Below, piece after piece: positions 16,269-23,984 of a DNA stretch of 64,000 nt. A program made the translations under genes and the position numbers. Numbering within the stretch: position 1 is the first letter of the stretch; each line of letters begins with the position of its first letter. The stretch lies in contig NZ_BNBB01000002.1 of the NCBI RefSeq assembly GCF_014654615.1, positions 62,001 through 126,000 of the forward strand, written 5' to 3'. Under the pieces are notes generated by a model that saw only the letters and a list, made by a program, of their open reading frames with translations, was not told the DNA's origin and ran no database searches. Source of the stretch: Streptosporangium violaceochromogenes (lineage in GTDB: Bacteria > Actinomycetota > Actinomycetes > Streptosporangiales > Streptosporangiaceae).

Positions 16269-17759
16269 ATGCGTGCTGGCCGAGGCGTGTTGAGCATGAC
16301 CGCGGGCGCGATCCTGCTGGCCTTGGCCGTGGTGGGCTACACCCTGCCCCCTCCGTTCGATCCGCCGCCGCTGCCGGCGGACCCGGTCTTCCAGACCCTT
16401 CCGGCCCAGCCTGCCGCCGAGATCAGGCCGGTCTCGGCGACCGGGCAGATCTCCGTGGAGAACGTCGCCGTCGACGTCGGCGACACGGTCCTCGGCGCCA
16501 CGATCCGCGCGCCGCTCACCCCCGGCAGGCACCCCGCCCTGATCTTCGTGCAGGGGGCCGGGCCCGGCGTGCGCGGCGAGTTCACCACCCAGGCCGAGTG
16601 GCTGGCCAGGGCCGGGATCGTCACGCTCGTCTACGACAAGCGGACCGTACGCTACGACTTCCGCCACCGTGACTTCGGCCTGCTGGCCGACGACGCGCTG
16701 CGCGTGCTGGCCCGGCTGCGCCTGCGCGCCGACGTCGACCCGGCCAGGATCGGGCTGTGGGGGGTGAGCGAGGGAAGCTGGGTGGTCCCGATCGCCGCGG
16801 CCAAGAACCCCGACGTCGGGTTCACCGTGCTGGTCTCGGCGCCCAACGTCTCCCCCATGCGGCAGGTCACCTGGGCCCTGGGCGAGCAGCTCGACCGGCT
16901 GCACGCCCCCGGCGGGGTGCGCGACCTGCTCGCCCGGGCCATGAGCGCGGTCCAGATGGACTTCCTGCGCTACGACGGCCTGCCCGCGCTGCGCCGGATC
17001 CGCCGGCCGGTCCTCGCCCTGTACGGCACGCGCGACCCGTCGATCCCGTTCGTGGAGAGCAGCAAGGCGCTGACCGACGCGCTCGCCGCGGGCGGCAACA
17101 CCGACTACACCATCCGCTACCTCCAGGGCGCCGACCACGGCATGCGCCTGCACGGCGGGCCGTTCGCGCCGGGCTACCTGCAGACGCTGGCCAACTGGGT
17201 CAAGGGCCTGCCGGGGACCGCGAGACCCACGGTGCGCATCGCGGGCGCCACCCCCGTCCAGCGTTACGAGGCCAGTGAGGTGCCCACGGCTCCGTGGTAC
17301 GCCGGGGGAACGGTCCTGGGGCTGACGATCTGCCTGGCCGCGGTCGGTTACGTGGTCGGCCCGGTGGCCGAGATGGTGGTACGGCTGCGCGGCCGGCGAC
17401 TCCCCGGCGAGACGGGCGCCCGGGTGTGGCCGCCGATCCGGCGCCGGCTGCACCGGATGGCGTGGACCGGCGCCGGGCTGCTCGTCTCGGTGGTGGCCTT
17501 CATCACGCTGCTGGTGCTGTTCTCGGTCAACCAGGCGGGCGCATGGCCCGCGGTGCTGGCCGGGTGGCTGGTCATCAGGGTGCTGGCCGTGCTCATGCTG
17601 CTGCAGGAGGTCACGGCCGTGGCGGCCGTCGTCTCGGGGCTGCGGGAGGGCTGGCGGCCCGGCCGGGCGCAGCGGGTCGCGGTCGCCGGGGTCCTGGGCG
17701 GCACCGGCCTGCTCCTGATCGCCGGGGCCTACTACAGCCTGTTCACCGTCCCCTGGTAG
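16269..17759 (+). CDS. Membrane-anchored alpha/beta hydrolase
   Basis: This 496-residue protein combines an N-terminal membrane anchor (about 10-30, AGAILLALAVVGYTL), an alpha/beta-hydrolase domain (about 70-320) and about four transmembrane helices at the C-terminus (350-490). The hydrolase core shows nucleophile Ser167 in GVSEGSW, the acid in YGTRDPSIPF and the His in ADHGMRLHG, a pattern shared with dienelactone-hydrolase and peptidase-like relatives. Substrate is unknown. The catalytic domain probably faces outward between the membrane segments. The ATG at 16269 has GGAG ten bases upstream. It is divergent from sbcD across 174 bases and is followed by a small hairpin. Confidence 0.85.
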   Translation: MRAGRGVLSMTAGAILLALAVVGYTLPPPFDPPPLPADPVFQTLPAQPAAEIRPVSATGQISVENVAVDVGDTVLGATIRAPLTPGRHPALIFVQGAGPGVRGEFTTQAEWLARAGIVTLVYDKRTVRYDFRHRDFGLLADDALRVLARLRLRADVDPARIGLWGVSEGSWVVPIAAAKNPDVGFTVLVSAPNVSPMRQVTWALGEQLDRLHAPGGVRDLLARAMSAVQMDFLRYDGLPALRRIRRPVLALYGTRDPSIPFVESSKALTDALAAGGNTDYTIRYLQGADHGMRLHGGPFAPGYLQTLANWVKGLPGTARPTVRIAGATPVQRYEASEVPTAPWYAGGTVLGLTICLAAVGYVVGPVAEMVVRLRGRRLPGETGARVWPPIRRRLHRMAWTGAGLLVSVVAFITLLVLFSVNQAGAWPAVLAGWLVIRVLAVLMLLQEVTAVAAVVSGLREGWRPGRAQRVAVAGVLGGTGLLLIAGAYYSLFTVPW

Positions 17760-17763
17760 CCGT

Positions 17764-17782
17764 CCGCCGGTAGCCCCGGCGG
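17764..17782. terminator. Short hairpin after hydrolase gene
   Basis: A 7-bp perfect stem (CCGCCGG / CCGGCGG) with a 5-base loop starts 4 bases after the hydrolase stop codon. It has no T-run. It is the only strong symmetry between this gene and the IS element. Confidence 0.45.
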
Positions 17783-18037
17783 CCCAAGCACTCCCGCGGT
17801 TGCTCGTGAGCCGTTGGGAACGGGCTCCGCCCGGCGATACGGCCGCAGGGCCGAAGCGTTCTCACGTCACGGGGCTTCGGCTTTGGCCCCCTCTCTTATC
17901 GGACGCCCGATCCGCCCCTCCCCCGCCCGTCAATGTTCGTCCCGGGATTCACGAGGCGTACTGACGAAGAAATTTGGGCGTCATGAGTTGTCCAGGGCGC
18001 TTATCCCTGCTGTTTGGCCAGGTGAAAGCCTGGGGGC

Positions 18038-18583
18038 ATGAGGTACTCAGACAGAAGCGGAGGACTGTCTGGCGCGGAGCGCGAACGGCGTGAGGCGCTG
18101 CGGCTTCAGGCGGCGGACATGTTCTCCGGAGGAATCCCTGCGTCACGGGTGGCCCACCTGCTGGGCGTAACCCGCACATCCGCCTGTGAGTGGCGTCGGG
18201 CCTGGCTGCAGGGCGGCAAAGCGGTACTGATCTCCAAGGGCGCGGCCGGAACCGGCTGCAAGCTCACCGACAAGCAGCAGGTGCGGCTGGAGGCGCTCTT
18301 GGACGAGGGGGCGATCGCGCACGGGTGGGACGATCAGTGCTGGACGAGCGTGCGCGTCGCCGCGCTGATCGCGGAAAGGTTCCACATCCGCTACACGCCA
18401 CGCGGGGTGGCCTACCTGCTGAAGCGGCTGGGGTGGTCGTTTCAGGTGCCGGCGCACCAGGCCGCCCGGCGCGATGAGCAGGAGATCGCCGGTTGGAGGC
18501 GGCGGGTGCCGCCCGCTTTAAAAGCACCTGGGCGGCCTGGGGCTCCCGGCTCGTCTTCGCCGACGAGTCCGGCCAGAACCTGA
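18038..18583 (+). CDS. IS630-family transposase, OrfA (DNA-binding part)
   Basis: OrfA is 181 residues. Residues about 15-75 form a homeodomain-like HTH (SRVAHLLGVTRTSACEWRRA). Residues 80-150 form the winged-helix region typical of IS630 transposases (QVRLEALLDEGAIAHGWDD, then YTPRGVAYLLKRLGWSFQ). After about residue 160 the frame runs into sequence without family likeness, because the true product continues in the -1 frame. The heptamer TTTAAAA at 18517-18523, read as T-TTA-AAA in this frame, is a classical -1 slippery site; slipping there yields a fusion with OrfB. Confidence 0.88.
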   Translation: MRYSDRSGGLSGAERERREALRLQAADMFSGGIPASRVAHLLGVTRTSACEWRRAWLQGGKAVLISKGAAGTGCKLTDKQQVRLEALLDEGAIAHGWDDQCWTSVRVAALIAERFHIRYTPRGVAYLLKRLGWSFQVPAHQAARRDEQEIAGWRRRVPPALKAPGRPGAPGSSSPTSPART

Positions 18584-19113
18584 AGCCGCCCCAGGGCAGG
18601 ACCTGGGCCCGCAAGGGGCGAACCCCGGTGCTGCCGGTGGCCCACCGCAGCCGTGGGCGGGTCTCGATCGCCGCGCTGATCTGCGTCAAACCGGGGAGGC
18701 GGACGCGGCTGATCTACCGCACCCGCACCTACCACCACCGCAAGAACGAGCCAAAAGGCTTCACGGTGGCCGACTTCCAAGCACTGCTCCAGGCCGCGCA
18801 CACCCAGCTGGGCGGCCCGATCTCGCTGGTACGGGACGACCTGCCCGAGCACGCCGGCGCCCAGATGCGCGCGTGGATCGCCGCCCGGCAGGACTGGTTG
18901 CCGGTCTACCGGCTCCCGGCCTACGCCCCGGAACCGAACCCCGCCGAAGGCGTGTGGTCCAACCCGCGCACCAAACTGTTCAACTTCACCGTCGGCAGCA
19001 TCGACGATCTCACCGGCCTGATCAAGAACCGGCTCAAACCCCTGCAGTACCGGCCCGACCCGCTGGACGGCTCCATCGCCGAAACCGGCCTGATGATCTC
19101 CGACCCGGCATAA
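18493..19113 (+). CDS. IS630-family transposase, OrfB (DDE catalytic part)
   Basis: This frame carries the catalytic core of the transposase. The first Asp is in FADESG, the second in VRDDLPEHAG and the Glu in PEPNPAEGVW, giving the DDE triad; NPAEGVW is a hallmark of IS630. The frame is open from 18493, but it is more likely expressed through -1 frameshifting from OrfA at 18517-18523 than from its own start, since the TTG at 18493 lies in the overlap and has no clear ribosome-binding site. The product ends at 19113, inside the right terminal repeat. Confidence 0.88.
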   Translation: MEAAGAARFKSTWAAWGSRLVFADESGQNLKPPQGRTWARKGRTPVLPVAHRSRGRVSIAALICVKPGRRTRLIYRTRTYHHRKNEPKGFTVADFQALLQAAHTQLGGPISLVRDDLPEHAGAQMRAWIAARQDWLPVYRLPAYAPEPNPAEGVWSNPRTKLFNFTVGSIDDLTGLIKNRLKPLQYRPDPLDGSIAETGLMISDPA

Positions 19114-19431
19114 CCCCCAGCTTTCCCGCTCAGTACTTTCATTGCACTCCCCCCGAATTATAGAAAACGGACTTATTGAATGAGCGGCGATAACGGATTC
19201 AGTCCACGTCGGACCAACGACTGTCATCGCTTCCTCTTCTCTGGACTGCCGAATCGACATCCGGCCAAGCATCGGAAGTGCATCATAAACACAGGCCCTC
19301 TCCCCCGGGGGGAGTAAAGAGGAAAGAAAGTCGTCACCGTTCACATCGGGAATGAATCAAGCCTCCGTGAATACGGAGACGTTATTCCGCACCCCGTCCG
19401 CGTGTACTGTAAAGCAGTTGGGAGATGATCC

Positions 19432-19629
19432 ATGACGCCGAGCGAGCAGTATGAGAGATTCGACCACCCGGTCCGGACGAGCCGGGCGCTGCACGCTCTC
19501 GGCGTGTGCACCGTACTGGTTCTTCCCGCGACCGGGCAGCCGGTCCTGGAAGCGCGGCCGCCTTCCGGCCCCCTGGTCCGTTTCACCGTCGTATGGCGTT
19601 CCGGCTGGGTTTTCACCTGGCGTCCGTGA
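19432..19629 (+). CDS. Small hypothetical protein, probably truncated by an in-frame TGA
   Basis: This is a 65-residue reading frame with an ATG behind GGGAG. The protein has hydrophobic strand-like segments (ALGVCTVLVLPATG, then VRFTVVWRSGWVFTWRP) that recall small actinobacterial proteins often found near XRE/DUF397 genes; this likeness is from memory and weak. The same frame stays open beyond the TGA at 19627 for another 24 codons to a TAA at 19702, ending in a Trp-rich segment with AHADIIMAEAGM. So the gene probably once ran to 19704 and was cut by one nonsense change. It lies between the IS element and the lipoprotein. Confidence 0.4.
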   Translation: MTPSEQYERFDHPVRTSRALHALGVCTVLVLPATGQPVLEARPPSGPLVRFTVVWRSGWVFTWRP

Positions 19630-19704
19630 TGGGCGCGGATGTGGCCGCGAAGCAGTTGGGTGACGGCCCACGCCGACATCATCATGGCGGAGGCGGGAAT
19701 GTAA

Positions 19705-20157
19705 GAGGGAAAACCCAGCTCCACATTTCCTTAGCCTCGGCAGAAGTGTCCAAAAACGCACCAAACGACACCTTGAAGCAAAAGTTCCAAAAAAGGAGAT
19801 GTTCATCTCTGTTCCAGGGAAACGGGCGCGAACCGCTCATCCGACTGGCCGCGAACCCACCCCTTGGCGACACGCCGCTCCCGTCGAGCGAGACGGCCAC
19901 CGACCGCGCTCCTCCCCCTCGGGCTCGGGGTGCACACCGCTCGAACACCGGCCCTCGGCAAGGGCTCTGTGGCAAGCTCTGTGGCCGGCGCCCCCGCTCA
20001 AGGCCGCACAGGAGGCCGCACCACGACGAGGCCGTGGGACCGGTCCGGTTCCGGATCGCCGAGTTTTGACGACAAATGCGTCAACAATGTGGCGGTGGCG
20101 GGCCGGTTGAGTGAAGATCAGTACGTATCAGCGTCAACCGCACTTCGGAGGTAAGGC
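19705..20157. other. Gene-poor stretch upstream of the lipoprotein
   Basis: These 453 bases hold no reading frame with convincing coding character. Composition falls well below the window average around 19690-19830. An inverted repeat TTGACG-N7-CGTCAA at 20066-20084 lies 74-92 bases before the lipoprotein start and may be a regulatory site. The preceding stretch 19136-19431 is also gene-free and AT-rich, as expected next to an insertion site. Confidence 0.45.
20066..20084. promoter_or_regulatory. Inverted repeat TTGACG-N7-CGTCAA upstream of lipoprotein
   Basis: The 6-7-6 inverted repeat contains a -35-like TTGACG. No good -10 hexamer is found at standard spacing, so it is better read as an operator candidate than as a promoter. 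Confidence 0.3.
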
Positions 20158-20634
20158 ATGCGCGTCGCCCGGTCCCTGGCCCTCGGCTTGACGCTGGTAA
20201 TAGCGGCATCGGGATGCACTTCCGAGCCCTCCCTGAAAGCAGCCGCAACAGAGCTCCAAAAGGACACCCAACGCCTGGAGACCGACGACCTCTTCAAGAA
20301 TCCCCTCACGAAGCTCCGCATCCTCCAACGCCCAGACCAGGACATCCCTTGCGACAAGGGCAAATTTAAGCGAGTCTTGCATGCCACCGCTGATGACGAA
20401 GAAAAATTCCCGGACATGGACAGCCAACTTGATCAAGCAGAAGGGGTAATTTCGGGAACTCTTGTCAATAAAATGGGCTACAAGAGGGAGCCGCCCTTCA
20501 CTGTAGACGACAACGAGGTGGGGCGTTTTGTCTATGCTGCAAAGAGAGAGTTGGGGATTGTCGTTGCGGTCTATGTGACGCCAGAGTCCCCAACCTGGCG
20601 CCTCCAGGCGGAGACCCCTTGCCTGCCCAAATGA
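20158..20634 (+). CDS. Small lipoprotein, candidate immunity partner
   Basis: This is a 158-residue predicted lipoprotein. The signal peptide (RSLALGLTLVIAASGC) ends in a lipobox with acylated Cys at about residue 20. The rest is hydrophilic, with two further cysteines (IPCDKG and ETPCLPK) that may pair. The start ATG is preceded by GGAGGTAAGGC, a strong ribosome-binding site. No family is recognised. Its base composition is clearly lower in GC than most of the window and matches the C-terminal half of the convergent WXG100-domain protein, whose stop is 12 bases away. I infer a cell-surface partner or immunity protein for that candidate effector. Confidence 0.75.
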   Translation: MRVARSLALGLTLVIAASGCTSEPSLKAAATELQKDTQRLETDDLFKNPLTKLRILQRPDQDIPCDKGKFKRVLHATADDEEKFPDMDSQLDQAEGVISGTLVNKMGYKREPPFTVDDNEVGRFVYAAKRELGIVVAVYVTPESPTWRLQAETPCLPK

Positions 20635-20646
20635 GAGTGAGTACGG

Positions 20647-22692
20647 TCACCCCCATATACGTAACTGCTCTTTAGCGGTATCGCTGCCCTGATTTCTGGA
20701 AGAGTTTTCCAGCTTGATGTCCAACTTTTTATTACTGTCCATCCAGCGCTCGTAAGCGACCAGTTTCTTACTGAGCACCTTCTCCCATTTTTCGTCCCCC
20801 TTGGTCTCCTTTCTGGCCTCGGCGACAAGCTCATCGTAGGTTTTGAGGCCCCCGGTAACTTTGCTGATGAGCTCCATCGGTGGATCGCTCACCGGGTAAC
20901 CCGCACTGTGAAGGAGGTGCGCCATGTCATACTTCAGGCGCAATACAAAATCGGATCGCCTCCCCGTGGCCTCCTGCACTCCTGTCTCAAAACTACCAGC
21001 CCAGTCATCAAGCAGCCTGCTCACACCATAAGCCTTGGTCAGTCCCCATGTTTCGTTCACGACATCGGCAGTCACCGCCAGGAATTTTTCGGAGAGCATC
21101 TCATGGAGAGGAATCCTGTCAAGCCCCCACGAAAAAGTGTTCTTAGCGATGTCACGGATCAAGGCGTAAGTGGCATCTCTCTCACCCCGTATGCCCAGCG
21201 TCGCTTTAAACTCCAGTCCGGCGAGGTCACCGAGCATCGTCGCAGCAAGCTCGAAGTAACCTTCATCTTTCCGCTTGTCACTATGAGCCGCTGTGACCAA
21301 GGTGTCATAGCGAAAACGAGCAGCAACTTTGTCGAAGTCATCATTTATCCCTTTGTCGCCGACAAAAGTGCACATAAAGCGATAGGTGTCCGCCGGGCTA
21401 AGATAGAACGCCGGGGTCACACCGGGAAGCGGGGTCCAATTCTCAGGAATCTTGAACCCGGAAGTTCGGTACACCGCCTTGTCGAAACGGGAGCCCGAGG
21501 CGAGTTCATGAATGTAGGAGCCTGCAATGACTGCCATGGACTCCCTGGCAGTGTGAGGGATGGCATCTCCCAGGAAACCCGTGGTCACCATCACATCAAA
21601 GGCGAACGCTGCGGCGGCGGGGCTGTGCTCTCCTGGCTTTTCGGTCGTGGCCTCGGAGCCGGCTTCCAGCACCCGGCCGAAGGCGTCGGCCACCTCGTCA
21701 CCGGTACCCACGTCCTTGGCATAGTCGAGGAAGCGTTTCATCTTCTCGACCCGGCTGAGCTTCACCTCGGCCCCGCCCATTGCGGCGAACGCCTCCCGCA
21801 CGGCCTCACCATCCTCGGCGAGCACCTCCAGAGCCATGGCCACCAGGTCAGGGGGAAGATCGTACTTTCTCGCCTCGATGGCCCCTACGCGCCAGTCTTG
21901 GCGGGTGTTCTTCATGAAGTCGTCCAGCGCCAGAGCGCGGGCCGCCGCGACGCGCGCCTTGGTCGGGGCTTTCGCCCCCGCGAGCAGCGCGAGGCGGTTC
22001 CACGCGACGATCTTGCCGGGGGCGGGCTTCGTCAGATCGTTTCTGACCTTGGCGAACGCCGGGACGAGGGTGGGTGCGCGCAGAGCCGCGCCGAGGGCCT
22101 GGCTGAAGGCGGCGAGGTCCTGCTTGGCGGTCTTGCTGCCGGTGACCGCCAAGACGCCGGGCAGGCTGTCGCGGGCCTTCGCCGGAAGCAGGGCGAAGAA
22201 GGCCGCCGCCGCCTGCGGGTTGTCGGCCAGCCGGGCGACCTCGTCGGCGTGCTCATGAATGAGCGTCGCCTGGGCATCACCGCTGTGCCCTACCAGGATG
22301 TCCTGGCCATACATCCTGGCCAGCCCCTGGGCGAACCCGAACCTCTCCAGCTCGTCGGGCAGGCGGACGAGCCCCCGCCCGCCGCCTACGCCGTCCGGGT
22401 CCGCGGTGCACTTGGCCGGTACCGCGGCGGCGCCCTCCAGTTCGGGGGCACCGGCGCCCAGGTTTCTGACCAGGTCGATCCGGCCGTGCAGCATGGAGAC
22501 CTGGGGACCGGCCCACTCGGCGATGCCGGAGATCTCCCGCAGCGCGGGGGTGCCGATGCCGTACCGGCGCAGTTTCTCCTCGAAATCCTTGCCGAAAACG
22601 GTCAGCCGGTCGGCCGCGCCCCGCAGGGAGGCGGCCATCCGCCCCATCTCGTCGGGGTCGATCCCGCAGAACCCCTCATCACCGGACGCCAC
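20647..22692 (-). CDS. Large WXG100-domain protein, candidate type VII secretion effector
   Basis: The 681-residue protein starts at a GTG behind AGGAGGGGC. Residues 1-100 look like a WXG100 helical hairpin: an Ala/Leu-rich helix, then the turn Trp60-Ala-Gly62 in AEWAGPQ, then another helix. Residues 110-360 are Ala-rich and helical; 360-681 are less Ala-rich and contain segments such as WTPLPGVTPAFYLSPADTY with no motif I recognise. GC is high in the 5' half and drops to roughly 45-55 percent for about the last 320 codons. The layout, with a small WXG100 gene upstream and a lipoprotein downstream, suggests an effector with an exchangeable C-terminal domain. It could instead be one of the large uncharacterised actinobacterial families with WXG-like N-termini. 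Confidence 0.7.
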   Translation of the reverse strand: MASGDEGFCGIDPDEMGRMAASLRGAADRLTVFGKDFEEKLRRYGIGTPALREISGIAEWAGPQVSMLHGRIDLVRNLGAGAPELEGAAAVPAKCTADPDGVGGGRGLVRLPDELERFGFAQGLARMYGQDILVGHSGDAQATLIHEHADEVARLADNPQAAAAFFALLPAKARDSLPGVLAVTGSKTAKQDLAAFSQALGAALRAPTLVPAFAKVRNDLTKPAPGKIVAWNRLALLAGAKAPTKARVAAARALALDDFMKNTRQDWRVGAIEARKYDLPPDLVAMALEVLAEDGEAVREAFAAMGGAEVKLSRVEKMKRFLDYAKDVGTGDEVADAFGRVLEAGSEATTEKPGEHSPAAAAFAFDVMVTTGFLGDAIPHTARESMAVIAGSYIHELASGSRFDKAVYRTSGFKIPENWTPLPGVTPAFYLSPADTYRFMCTFVGDKGINDDFDKVAARFRYDTLVTAAHSDKRKDEGYFELAATMLGDLAGLEFKATLGIRGERDATYALIRDIAKNTFSWGLDRIPLHEMLSEKFLAVTADVVNETWGLTKAYGVSRLLDDWAGSFETGVQEATGRRSDFVLRLKYDMAHLLHSAGYPVSDPPMELISKVTGGLKTYDELVAEARKETKGDEKWEKVLSKKLVAYERWMDSNKKLDIKLENSSRNQGSDTAKEQLRIWG

Positions 22693-22787
22693 ACGCCCCT
22701 CCTCTCCACGACCACGGCGACCACACACGCCCGGCCGACCCCCGGCACGGCGACCCGGGTACGTCCGGCCGGCTCCGGGAACGGCGA

Positions 22788-23096
22788 TCAGGTGCGCCCG
22801 GCCAGTTCCCGCCGCATGGCGTCCGCCTGGGCCTCGGTCACCAGGGCGGGCTCCCGGCGTAGCTCCTCCTCGACCGCCTCCACCACCCGCCGTGCGAGCC
22901 GTCCCAGCCGGTGGTGCCGCTCTTCCAGCTCATCGGCCCACATGGCGGCCGTCGGCCCCGTCCAGACCTTTCCCGACCGCATCGCTCCAACAGCGCTCTG
23001 GTATGCCTGCCGGACCTCCCGCGCCCGGTCCTCGGCCTCCAGCAGCAACTGCCTCAACCGCTCCCGCCGGGGATTGGGCACCATCCGCTCGGCCAC
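22788..23096 (-). CDS. WXG100-like small protein
   Basis: This 102-residue helical protein has the Trp45-Thr-Gly47 turn (KVWTGPTAAMW) between two charged helices, the WXG100 hallmark, and a length typical of EsxA/EsxB relatives. It is transcribed just upstream of the large WXG100-domain protein (95 bases between them), which suggests that the two form a heterodimer for export by a type VII (ESX) system. No ESX core genes lie in this window. The GTG at 23096 is the chosen start; an ATG at 23084 is possible. A motif ACCTGTTTT lies about 30 bases upstream. Confidence 0.75.
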   Translation of the reverse strand: MAERMVPNPRRERLRQLLLEAEDRAREVRQAYQSAVGAMRSGKVWTGPTAAMWADELEERHHRLGRLARRVVEAVEEELRREPALVTEAQADAMRRELAGRT

Positions 23097-23124
23097 ACCC
23101 CGCCCCAGACTCCATCACCGATAA

Positions 23125-23220
23125 AAAACAGGTATCCCCCAAAAGCGGGATATTTACGGCGGCGCGACCGACCCCCGTCAGTGCCGTCGCCGCCGTCGTT
23201 TCGCTTACTTCACCTGTTTT
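23125..23220. promoter_or_regulatory. Paired divergent ACCTGTTTT boxes
   Basis: The 9-base box ACCTGTTTT occurs on the minus strand at 23125-23133, about 29 bases before the WXG100 gene start, and on the plus strand at 23212-23220, about 30 bases before the antitoxin-like gene start. Each copy has the same orientation relative to its own gene and is followed within a few bases by GGATAC or preceded by it. This symmetry suggests a shared promoter element or operator. Confidence 0.45.
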
Positions 23221-23250
23221 GGATACTGCGATTACGAGGGGAAGATAGAC

Positions 23251-23778
23251 GTGCCCGGCATTCACGTCAAGCTCTCCATCGACCCGGGAACGATAGACAT
23301 CCGGATCACGGCCCACGCCGCCCGGCGCACCGAGGACCACCTCGGACGGCACCCCGGCGCGGACCCCGTCCCGCTCACCGGAGAGCCCGGCGGAGAATCC
23401 CGGGGAGAACCCCCCAGAGAACCCACCGGAGAAACCGGTGGAAAAACCGGCGCGAAGCCGGGCGGAGAGCCCGCCGGTGAGAGGGCTCTGATGCTGCCGC
23501 GCGAGGTCGCCCACCTGCTCTCCTTCATCCTGGCGCAGGTCGCCGAGGGCCGGGGCCTGTCGGTCATCCCCTCGCGCACCGAACTGACCAGCCAGCGGGC
23601 GGCGGACATGTTGAACGTGTCCCGCCCCCACCTCATCGGGCTTCTGGAGTCCGGTGCGACTCCCTACCGGATGGTGGGCCAACGCCGCCGCGTCGCCGCC
23701 GAGAACCTCATCGAGTACACGGACCGACAGCGGCCGGAGAAACGGCCGCCACCGATGGACGCACCCAAACAACCGTAA
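23251..23778 (+). CDS. Excisionase-family HTH protein (antitoxin-like), orphan
   Basis: This is a 175-residue protein. The C-terminal part (about 105-165) carries an excisionase/MerR-type winged HTH (LTSQRAADMLNVSRPHLIGL, then YRMVGQRRRVAAENLIEY). This is the layout of antitoxins that usually precede a PIN-domain toxin. No PIN gene follows: the next 200 bases have no frame with PIN motifs. Residues about 42-78 are a Gly/Glu/Pro-rich repeat of GEP/GET units, a likely flexible linker. The GTG start has GAGGGGAAG upstream. Toxin loss or a purely regulatory role at the divergent WXG100 genes are both possible. Confidence 0.75.
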   Translation: MPGIHVKLSIDPGTIDIRITAHAARRTEDHLGRHPGADPVPLTGEPGGESRGEPPREPTGETGGKTGAKPGGEPAGERALMLPREVAHLLSFILAQVAEGRGLSVIPSRTELTSQRAADMLNVSRPHLIGLLESGATPYRMVGQRRRVAAENLIEYTDRQRPEKRPPPMDAPKQP

Positions 23779-23984
23779 TTCTTCCCCGGCGGGAACGGCA
23801 CGGGCGCTACGATCGCCGGCACGGCACGGAAGGACCCGGCGTCATTTCTTTCTCATCGTGACGGCAAGCGCAAGACCGAACAGGTCAACACCGCCCCCCT
23901 TCCTTCGTCAGCGACAAAGGAAGCGAGTGTCATTTTTCGATAGACACATCAACGCCATGGAGACCACCGCCGAAATCGTGTTCT

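Larger units (their letters stand above)
17959..19135. mobile_element. IS630-family insertion sequence with TA target duplication
   Basis: The element is about 1.17 kb between two TA dinucleotides (17959-17960 and 19134-19135), the target duplication expected of IS630/Tc1-mariner elements. Imperfect terminal inverted repeats lie just inside: 17961-17985 and 19109-19133 match at 17 of 25 positions, with ends CTGA, GAAA and TGGG conserved. The right repeat includes the transposase stop codon. Two overlapping transposase frames fill the element, joined by a slippery heptamer. It looks structurally complete and may be active. Confidence 0.88.

Noticed and set aside
20908-23124. A 738-codon plus-strand frame opposite the WXG100 proteins
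   Set aside because: It lacks a ribosome-binding site and family features, and the minus-strand proteins have WXG motifs and a good start.
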